NCBI GenBank assembly: GCA_029948255.1
Contig: JALIZF010001734.1
Span: 446,501-510,500, forward strand
Origin: Telmatactis stephensoni
Lineage: Eukaryota; Cnidaria; Anthozoa; Actiniaria; Isophelliidae
Length of the DNA stretch: 64,000 nucleotides
Direction of reading: 5' to 3'
In this document: piece by piece, positions 56,201-64,000 of the stretch
Layout of the letters: each line of letters begins with the position of its first letter
Position numbering within the stretch: position 1 is the stretch's first letter
Position numbers and translations under genes: made by a program
Notes under the pieces: generated by a model
The model's input: only the letters and a program-made list of their open reading frames with translations
Database searches by the model: none
What the model was told of the DNA's origin: nothing

Positions 56201-57133
56201 TTATTGGCACGTAATTACGTCTAGGCAGGCTTGTCTGATGTCCCTGTTCAAGACACCGTAGATGATTGGATTCAGAAGAGCATTTATGAACGACGTGGAG
56301 TATGACATCGCTTCTACTGCATTTCTTAATTCTGGTTTGGCAAACATCCAAGAAACTGCTATCAAAGGTACAACTCTCGTTAAAAGGTATCCCAAAGCAA
56401 GATAGGTTGCAAGCTTTGCTGCTTTCTTTTCTGCGTTGGTAAACGTAAGGTTTGCCGGCTGGTTTTGTTGAGATTCAGCTTGGACTTGGTTGCGCTCAGC
56501 AATTACTCGCCAGATCATCACGGCAAAAACCATCGTAGAAATTGAAGACGCGATTGAAATTAAAAATATATAGATTTCTCCCTCTCTTCTAAAGAACTTG
56601 AAGATAATTGAGATGGCACCAATGAACCACGAGAGAATAACAGCAATGAGCAGACGCTTTTTTGTTACATTATTTCGATGCCAAATAGGAACCTTTAGCC
56701 CAAGAAATCTCTCACAGTTAAGGAGATTAATTTGTAGCGCAGAGATTAATACAGTAAAAATGCTCAAGTTAAATGCTATCTCCAAGTAACAGTTAGGATC
56801 AAGTTTCATTTGATAAAGTACTTCTTTGGCCACAAATAGCGGACAGCAAACTGCACCATTTGCAAGATCGGTTACCGCTATGGCTCCAAGAAGAATGTTG
56901 GCTTGTGTTCGTATGGCTGGCTTCTTGTAAAAGGCAACAACGATAAATGTGTTCAAAATGACAATGAAGGGATACGACAAGCTGGTCGTTATTACAGCAG
57001 AGAGAGATGCTGTTGAAGAAGCAGACGTTGCCTGGTTATAAAGTCTTATCCTGAGGTTAAAAAGTTGGCCAGAATTGCTCAGTTGCGGGACACTTGAAGA
57101 GTTTGTATAATTGATGTTATTGGTGGACCACAT
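56201..57133 (-). CDS. Rhodopsin-class GPCR, distinct from the array
   Basis: Intronless class A GPCR of 310 residues from a clear ATG. N-linked sites lie at the N-terminus (NYTNSS). Asn61 in TM1, Asp89 in TM2 (AVTDLANG), Cys115 before TM3, ERF at 141-143 in place of DRY, Trp169 in TM4 and a canonical NPIIY at 288-292 in TM7. ECL2 is very short and has no Cys, so the usual TM3-ECL2 disulphide is absent, as in melanocortin/adenosine/cannabinoid-type receptors; TM6 lacks CWxP. It shares little with the four array receptors. Probably functional; ligand unknown. Confidence 0.9.
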   Translation of the reverse strand: MWSTNNINYTNSSSVPQLSNSGQLFNLRIRLYNQATSASSTASLSAVITTSLSYPFIVILNTFIVVAFYKKPAIRTQANILLGAIAVTDLANGAVCCPLFVAKEVLYQMKLDPNCYLEIAFNLSIFTVLISALQINLLNCERFLGLKVPIWHRNNVTKKRLLIAVILSWFIGAISIIFKFFRREGEIYIFLISIASSISTMVFAVMIWRVIAERNQVQAESQQNQPANLTFTNAEKKAAKLATYLALGYLLTRVVPLIAVSWMFAKPELRNAVEAMSYSTSFINALLNPIIYGVLNRDIRQACLDVITCQ

Positions 57134-57496
57134 TGTAGACTTCGTGCTAGGTTATGATGTAAGGCGAGAATGTGAAAGATTTTTATAGAGAAAATAGGAG
57201 TCTATACAAAAGAAAAACTATGCTAAAAAAGGAGCACTTAGTCCATTTTAATTCCCCTTTTATCTGATCTCCAAACTCGCAAATCTGAAAAAAGCAAGGA
57301 TTACAAGGGTTTATGTAAACGTTTAAAGAAAGGATAAAAAATATTATGAAATGGAAGATGCACCAGCGTAATTTATAACCATATTATTCCATATAATCAT
57401 ACAAAATGCACCACCGGCACTTATTCCTCTTGAGAAACAATTAACGATTATCAACATTTGCGATGCCTAAATCCTTGTTTTGAATAGTAGCTTGTG

Positions 57497-57528
<32 letters not shown>

Positions 57529-58410
57529 GAATTGTATACAGGATTTAACCCATCAGTGTATAACACTGTTGTCCTTGGGGTCCTGTTAAAATAAAATATA
57601 TAAATAATAAATAAAAGAAAAAAGAAAATAAAATATAAAATTCTAAAATGTGCCAGAAGACTGTAGTTGTTGTTATCCAAGTTGTGGCACCGCAACTTGT
57701 ACACTTCTCTGGCATTACAAAAGGAACCTCCAAGCGACCCCGATGCCACAGAAAACCCAATCAGTGAAGGATTTGCGAAGGAGGCTACTGAAGATTTTAC
57801 TAAAATAATATACGTGATGCATGTGCCTGATGGAAGTCAAGGTCTGTTTTTATTTAGATTATCAGATTATATAGATTATACGATAATCTACCACATTTTG
57901 CTAATTAAGAAACCCATTTTTTAGAACAATCCGTTTCATAATTAAGTTAATTAAATTAATTTTATAAGTTAATTACATTGGCAAATCGTTAAATATTCTA
58001 TTTTTCGTACTCGTTTAAATTGAGTATTTTCTACGCTACTTAAATATATCGAAATCTTGTTAGCTGTCGTAGTTAATTGGTCCTGTTTCCTTCCTCTGTC
58101 ACAGAACTGTTGACGTGTTTCACACTATTCCATCGCTTTCAATAATAGTTTTACTAATATTTTGTCTCCGGCTGTTATCTACAAGTGATTTTACGTTTTC
58201 CAATTACAGTTTGTAACTTGTTATTAAAAAACTCATTAATAATTCATAAGGCAAACACAATGAAAATCGCCACCGTGACGAGTGTCTTTATATCTGATAA
58301 AGATTCGTCCTAATTTACATACACTTTAGCCTCGATTTTCTCCAAGATAAATGAAGATATTTTTGATTTTCTTTTTTAGAACAACTCTAATATGTGTTGG
58401 AGTTTTTTAA
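57134..58410. other. Upstream of GPCR 5, no gene seen
   Basis: Contains an AAT run at 57495-57528 followed by a segment (GTCCTTGGGGTCCTGTTAAA) that looks like a LINE tail, and AT-rich DNA. The receptor promoter should lie just right of 57133; no element was identified. Confidence 0.45.
57495..57528. repeat. (AAT)n microsatellite
   Basis: About eleven AAT/ATA units. Confidence 0.95.
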
Positions 58411-58512
58411 GCCGTATAAAGAACTCGAGATCGTGTTTTATCGGTATAAAGATCCTCGCCTACGGCTCGGATCTTTATATCCGATAAAACACACTCTCTC
58501 GTTCTTTATACA
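58411..58512. repeat. Hairpin repeat
   Basis: GTGTTTTATCGGTATAAAGATC pairs with GATCTTTATATCCGATAAAACAC around CCTACGG; flanking GTATAAAGAAC / GTTCTTTATAC extends the fold. Confidence 0.75.
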
Positions 58513-58832
58513 TTACATAAAATGGTATCGCCAGCACGCATTCTACTTTGGCCGTTTTCAAAAGTGATGGTGATTTATTGTGTCAGTAGAATTAGGAAGT
58601 TTGGCTCTAACAAGGATATCCTTGAGAGATTTGTCCTTCTTGTTGGAAACTATGTTAAGGCCAGGAATTCTTGCCAGAATAGCCTGTAAACGTTAAATAG
58701 CCTTAAATAGTATTACTGACGAGCAAACATAAATATTTTTTGCATTATAGGATATTTCATTGAACTTATCATTTTAAGGTATTTTTTGTGACTATCCAGG
58801 TGTCACGCAGCAAAACAGAGGAAGACTATGAC

Positions 58833-59160
58833 TATGACGTCATAAATTACCTTTTTCAAAATGGGCCAATGGAGAGAAAAAGAAACGAAACGATATTTGC
58901 TGTTCTAGTATTCTACTAATGTGTTCTCTACAAAACTGCCCTCATCGCTGGTCCACCACTCAAGTATAAGGGGAGAATATGGAAAACAGGTCACGTGACC
59001 TCATATTTTAGCTTATATCTCCTAAAACAAGAGAGGTGGACCAGCGATGAGGGCAGTTTTGTAGAGAGCACATTAGTAGAATACTAGAACAGCAAATATC
59101 GTTTCGTTTCTTTTTCTCTCCATTGGCCCATTTTGAAAAAGGTAATTTATGACGTCATAG
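58833..59160. mobile_element. Near-perfect foldback, 125-bp arms
   Basis: Arms 58833-58957 and 59035-59160 are reverse complements with a single mismatch that I can find, from TATGACGTCATAAATTACC to CATCGCTGGTCCACC, around a 77-bp loop. Outer similarity extends to GGTGTCACG / CGTGACACC. No ORF. Such fidelity implies a young insertion or ongoing arm conversion. Confidence 0.85.
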
Positions 59161-60186
59161 ATCACGTGACACCTTGAGGGTCCCAAAAAGTATCACAAAA
59201 TGTTCAATTCATCAAAATATACTATGTGGCAAAAAATCGTTGATTTGTCTCCTCAGCAACCTTGGTTAAGGCAATTTATCTGTTTAAGCAAAATTCCTGA
59301 CCTTAACATACTTGAGATGATGAATAAATTTGCATTTTGTCTAGAACAGAAACGTGCTAGCGGTAGGTAGACTGCTTATGTCTCATTTGTCTCAGTATTT
59401 CGGTAGTCGAAAATAATTTTTGAAGAACGAGATCGCCAACCAAATGTTCCGTGTCAACATAATTTCTTACATTCGATATGCAAATGAATTTCAAACCAAA
59501 AACACAGACATGCGCAGACAAAATTGTATACATGCTGTTAAACAGGATTACTGATCAACTCTTCGTCTAAATGGTCTTCTTTTTTTAGAAATTTGGATGT
59601 AATGCGACCCAATAATAACTGTTTATATAAGTAGCCAATGTGTTCCATAGAGCTTGCGCAATAGGTTATTGAGTTTGTTTGTTTGTTTGTTTGTTTGGTT
59701 GGTTCTTTGTCTTATGCGTATAATATTTTTCTTCAAAAGTACATCAGCTTCGCTGTTTTTGCATTTTTAAACTAACAATATGGGAACGTGACTTGACTTT
59801 TAGATCTCACATTGACAAATGTGAAATGTCCCTACTTGTACCCGCAAAAAGGACGATTTTTTGATCGATCACAATATATATAGAAACATCTCTGAGTTCA
59901 AAGCGAGAATCCCAAACATATGGTAGTAATTGAAACCGGATCAACAAAATATCTTAACTTTACTACCAGTTGTTTCACTCACGACAGTCTTGTTTCGAAT
60001 TGTAGAAATTTCTCTGGGAATTTCAAATTCTTCATATTCTTGCGTACTTTCTCTAATCACTAAAACGATACTCCTATATATGGCAAGCCGGATATGCGTG
60101 TAGTCTTATTTAATTAATCAAAACTACTAGTTCGCACATTGATGGTATAAGAACAAAGTCCCCACTTTGAAAGCTAGGCTTGTATG
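59161..60186. other. Intergenic, includes inverted-repeat right member
   Basis: Holds the right copy of the long-range inverted repeat (59418-59536) and, just before it, GCGGTAGGTAGACTGCTTATG. That phrase is the inverted form of a sequence next to LINE copy 1 (41398). A GTTT run lies at about 59675-59697. No gene. Confidence 0.5.
59418..59536. repeat. Long-range inverted repeat, right member
   Basis: Inverted partner of 54775-54893. Confidence 0.8.
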
Positions 60187-60259
60187 TATGAATGACTGAA
60201 TGAATAAATGAATAAATGGACTTTATCATGGATATCAGACACAGTTGCTATAGTCAATT

Positions 60260-61502
60260 ATGCTCTTTGTTGCTAGAATGAAAAACACGTGCCCTCAAAC
60301 GCTTCTGGTGTCCTTGGTTCAGCTGCTCAGGCTTTACACCTTATCAGCACAAGAGTGTTCACAGCCAATCACATCCGAGTACGGCTACGCTCTTCTGTCA
60401 TCTGCATACTTGGTGTTACATAATGAAGTCCTTGGCTCTTGCTACTTGAAGTGCTTGGCGGAGCAGAAGTGCAGAAGCATGAACTACAACATGGCTAATG
60501 AAATATGTGAACACAATAGCGTACGCAAGGCACATTTTCCATGGAGATTTGTGCTGAACCCAGATTCCATTTATGCTGAAGCTCCTGGTAGGTTTCATTA
60601 TAGTCTTCCTCTGTTTTGCTGCGTTCAGCTGTACACGTCGGTATTTTAAAATCTAGCAATTGCACATTCTTAAATAATTTCATTAGAACGACTGCGAGGC
60701 ATCCCAGAAGAACAGCACTCGGCCTCTTTTTAATTTGAGCTTCGGATGATGCTTCTTCGTGCAAATAAATGGGTGAGCACATGCTATGCTGAATTTGTTG
60801 ACTTCTATTTCGAATTATTTCATTATAGTTCCAGGATCCTCCCCAAGTCTTGCCGCCTCATCGTGTAACAGAATATTGCAGCTCGATGGCCCAAATGCTA
60901 CATCCGGCATTTACTGGATCAAGCTTGAAAATGATGTCAGTCCCTTCCAAGTCTACTGCGACATGACCACCGATGGCGGAGGCTGGACCCTAGTCTACAG
61001 TTATCGCTTCACAAATTTTGCCTATTTCACAAAAAACAAGAACGCTGTAACTCCCTATCCCAACTGGCCAGTACCTCAAAACAATAGATCATGGGTTCCA
61101 ATATCGACAACAGTTCCTTTAAACGATACCGCCTATTCAGCCATGGATTTTTCGTTGTGGAAAGAGATTGGTACTGAGCTTCTCATCAAGCCCAACATCA
61201 TCAACTGGTTTTCCTGTAAACCAAATGGTGGTGATCTTATTAACTGGAAAGAGGGATTTATCACCTGCAAAACTGTCAAGAATGTTACCAATGTGTGTCA
61301 AGGCATTAAACCAAACAAACTTAATTTTCGAACATGTGGTCCTCAACTAAGATATCCCCATCTCAATCATCAAACAGGCATTTTTCTCTATTTTGACGGG
61401 AGTACCCAGGGCTGCGCTCCAATCCACGATCCGTGTGCTGAGTCAAGTAATTCTAATTATCTGAATATCAGTTCTCCAGGCGGTGCATTGTACATTCGCT
61501 GA
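60260..61502 (+). CDS. Secreted PAN/fibrinogen-like protein, gene 2
   Basis: Paralogue of the gene at 43257 with identical layout: exons 60260-60587 and 60829-61502, a 241-bp intron in phase 1 and 333 residues. The signal peptide, the PAN-like Cys region and the fibrinogen-type start (SGIYWIKL, VYCDMTTDGGGWTLV) are almost identical to gene 1, and the intron differs at about seven positions. In contrast, residues 286-321 (61356-61463) are largely replaced, with Cys and FDG framework positions kept. Both copies are open and spliced alike, so both are probably expressed. Role inferred as secreted recognition or matrix protein; USOMP-5-like annotation is possible. Confidence 0.85.
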
Positions 61503-61740
61503 AACAAGAGTATCACAATTCTTCTGTACAGAGTCCAATGGTTACTTTGGCATATGTAGCATGGTAAAACATTTGCATGTTGAATTTAATCATTTTATTA
61601 CGTCGATATATATAGACGATTAAATAGAATCCGAGTTCGAGTGACTCTTTCTTTTGCAGAGCCAAATTTCAAAATTGCTGGCATGTGCTGCATGGCAAAA
61701 TATTTGCATGTTGAATGAAATCATTGTATTACGTCGAATT
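61503..61740. repeat. 3' flank of gene 2 with diverged tandem unit
   Basis: One full 3'-end unit as in gene 1 and a second, diverged one (GCATGTGCTGCATGGCAAAA...), so the tandem habit of this 3' flank predates or is independent of the duplication. The second unit is cut by the foldback element at 61741. Confidence 0.6.
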
Positions 61741-62408
61741 AGAGACCTTAAGATTGACGTTTACGGCAAACGGAAACACAGGGAGCCCGGCTTTTAAGAG
61801 TCGTAAATGAACGAATAAATCAATTAGTATTTTGGGTTTCCTGTGTTGAGATTTGAAACGAGACGCTAATAATGGAGAGTTTCCGGTAATCGTAACTGCC
61901 AGTAACCTGATAGATTACATGGGGTAACTTGAGAGCAGTTTGAAATTCAAATCTAACGTATCAGTGTAACGCACTCTCTTAGTAACAGTCAATAAGAGAC
62001 TGTTACTAAAGAGAGTGCGTTACACTGATACGTTAGATTTGAATTTCAAACTGCTCTCAAGTTACCCCATGTAATCTCCTATCAGGTTACTGGCAGTTAC
62101 GATTACCGGAAACTCTCCATTATCAGCGTCTCGTTTCAAATCTCAACACAGGAAACCCAAAATACTAATTGATTTATTCGTTCAATTACGACTCTTAAAA
62201 GCCGGGCTCCCTGTGACGGAAACCGCCAAACGACAAACTTTAGCCGTCTGTCCCCAGCCATTTTTTCACTTAAGTAAAAATATTTGTATTTTTGTTGTTA
62301 AAAGATTTGCTCTTTATTCGCTTGTTGGGTTGATCTAAGGATTAGATTAAAATATAAAATCAAGGTAAAATTTGGCCGTTTGCCAAAAACGTCAATCTTA
62401 AGGTCTCT
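61741..62408. mobile_element. 668-bp foldback element, ATT duplication
   Basis: Ends AGAGACCTTAAGATTGACGTTT and its reverse complement, flanked by ATT at 61738-61740 and 62409-62411. Inside, arms 61777-61990 and 61998-62215 (over 210 bp) pair nearly perfectly around a 7-base loop. The right side carries about 165 bp of extra, unpaired sequence. Absent from copy 1, so inserted after the segmental duplication. No ORF. Confidence 0.85.
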
Positions 62409-62411
62409 ATT

Positions 62412-63350
62412 GGTCTTGACAGTAAGGACCGAGTACAGCGAGGTTAATAAACCGTTTATTGTATGACTTTTTAGTTTTATTCCCTATTTCCGGTATTTGA
62501 TGATTTTGTTTCCGGTCCACGCGCGCCGTTTTCCCGCCATAGGATCGGAAAATTTATGTAAATCATCGAGTGAACTGAGAGAATCAAAAATCAACCGAAT
62601 TTCAGCACAAAAATTGACATTTTATTTGAAAATTCTTACAAATGTGAAGCACTTTCGTTGGTGCAATTTTCTTTTTTTCCCGAAAATCAGGTAAAACAAC
62701 AGGATCAAGATCATAGTTAATAGTTAACTATGATCAAGATGAAGGATTATGAATTAGATAAGTCCTTTTCACCAAAATTCTGCACTTTCTATTATATGAC
62801 GACGTTTCCCATGGATATCAACATTCATTAATCGTAGTGCTAATGGTGGCTTGATTTACAACACAGGACATATTTCCAGCGATTTATTGGCAGTAGTTGG
62901 CTAGACAAGGTTGTTTAAACTGCTTGTAGTCTGAATATCTCTTGGAAGTCTGCCAAGGATCATGGTCAGTATTCTTCTTAGTGTTGCTTGTTTTCTTCCG
63001 ATTTATAAGACTGTATAAAACTCTCTGTGTTCTTGTGGCCACTGTGCATTGCGACGAAGTTTTCGGGAGCGTTTTCATCCAACAATCTTGGGATACCTGT
63101 TTTCCTTACGGAACGTAGAAACTACAACGTAGAAACCATACTTACGTTTGTAAGTCAGAAATTCTTTTTTTATTTTTTATTCCAAGCTATCTATAAAATT
63201 TCAACGTTTTTACGATAATTATATAAACGCATTACTATTTATAATATCTGCCGTGTTTCATTGGAAAAACTAAAACGTCTCACTGCATGACTCTTCATCT
63301 TCGTTTTCCTCATTCCCTGAAAAATAACACACCAAAAACATGTACAATAT
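62412..63350. repeat. Copy 2 flank matching 44829-45863
   Basis: Same landmarks as copy 1 (TTTTCCCGCCATAGGATCG, GTTCTTGTGGCCACTGTGCA). Lacks the 52-bp insert at 44906. Similarity ends at about 63350 (CTCCCAACAA). Confidence 0.75.
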
Positions 63351-63927
63351 TGTAGAAACACTCCCAACAATGGTGGCCAACATCTCCCGGCCTCTAACAC
63401 GTTGGATGCGTTTAAACACCCTTAAAAAACAACATTTTTGTTTTGTTTTTGTGACCACTGAGTATAGCACGTTTGGTCGGTTACCTTTTTACGATGGCAC
63501 GCAAAATTGGCATTTTCAGTGCTTTTCATTAAAACAAAAATTTACCTCCATCCATCAATTTATCGTACCGAATTTAGTAACCCTGCGAAGTTTCGTAACA
63601 ATCCACTGCAAACTCAAAAGGTTTGTCTGGCCTTCCGAACCCAAAATTGTCTGATTTTTATGACTTTTCCCTGGCCTTAAAAATGTTAAGAATTCCCTGA
63701 CTTTTCTAGGGGAAACCCTGATTAGGAACGCTTTTCCATTTCTTTCACGTACTAGTTCATTTCGCCTCTCACTTTTAAGTTCCCCCTCCACAAAAATTTC
63801 TCATTCTTACCTGACTCATGGCTGACCATACTCTCTGCTTCTGTGTTGTCGATCTGGAAGAAAATGTTTCTTTAACAGTTACCAGGCAAATACTCCTAAG
63901 AAGTCCTTAAGGTAATTCTGGTGCAAA
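63351..63927. other. Intergenic, no certain gene
   Basis: Overlapping open frames on both strands (63340-63654 plus, 63555-63791 minus) have no recognisable domain. The minus-strand text looks like a dispersed repeat rather than a gene. Confidence 0.4.
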
Positions 63928-64000
63928 ATCAATGAGCTTTTATCATGTCATTCCAAAAGTCACAGTACAGAAATATAATTACCATAGCTGGAAAGAGCAT
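63928..64000. mobile_element. Partial foldback element, cut by window end
   Basis: ATGAGCTTTTATCATGTCAT and TACCATAGCTGGAAAGAGCA match an arm of the element at 48850-49215. Only the first 73 bp are inside the window. Confidence 0.75.

Noticed and set aside
63555..63791. 78-codon minus-strand protein rich in charged residues
   Set aside because: Resembles a dispersed repeat; no domain, and similar frames overlap on the other strand.

Overview
The window reads as nuclear DNA of an anthozoan cnidarian, most likely a stony coral. It is AT-rich and full of transposon debris. It carries an expanded family of intronless rhodopsin-class GPCRs, a pair of secreted PAN plus fibrinogen-like proteins of the kind common in corals, and a BEL/Pao retrotransposon. 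Several short inverted-repeat elements look like families I associate with coral genomes. The species cannot be named from the sequence alone. || Left third (about 2.4-33.5 kb): a head-to-tail minus-strand array of four paralogous GPCR genes at 2434-3450, 8795-9805, 14198-15214 and 18825-19811, with homologous 5' flanks. The third has a stop codon in TM5. The fourth has lost the C-terminal QDTRL tail, a class I PDZ ligand, that the other three share. Between them lie nested inverted-repeat elements (568-795, 1675-1982, 4324-4466, 6776-8614, 11823-12361) and a roughly 350-bp tandem repeat. || The 5' flank of the fourth receptor is split by a BEL/Pao LTR retrotransposon (20363-31957; 253-bp LTRs identical by eye; 5-bp target duplication GAGGT). 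Its gag-pol is interrupted in the second zinc knuckle by a 5.08-kb TTAA-flanked DNA element (22397-27476). That element has kilobase-scale inverted arms and itself contains smaller inverted-repeat elements. || Right half (37.6-63.4 kb): an old segmental duplication. Copy 1 (37618 to about 45863) and copy 2 (about 49371 to 63350) each hold, in order, a 3.5-4 kb noncoding repeat, a decayed LINE 3' end on the minus strand, a tetranucleotide microsatellite and a two-exon PAN/fibrinogen-like gene. Copy 2 also carries a fifth, unrelated GPCR (56201-57133) and several long hairpins. A Ty3/Gypsy pol remnant lies between the copies, beside an inverted-repeat element (48061-48694) that contains two exons resembling a KIAA1958/DUF3504 protein. 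|| Working picture: the host genes are cell-surface or secreted recognition molecules (GPCRs and fibrinogen-like proteins) spread by local duplication. The rest is mainly layered mobile DNA. No rRNA gene, functional tRNA gene or CRISPR array was seen.
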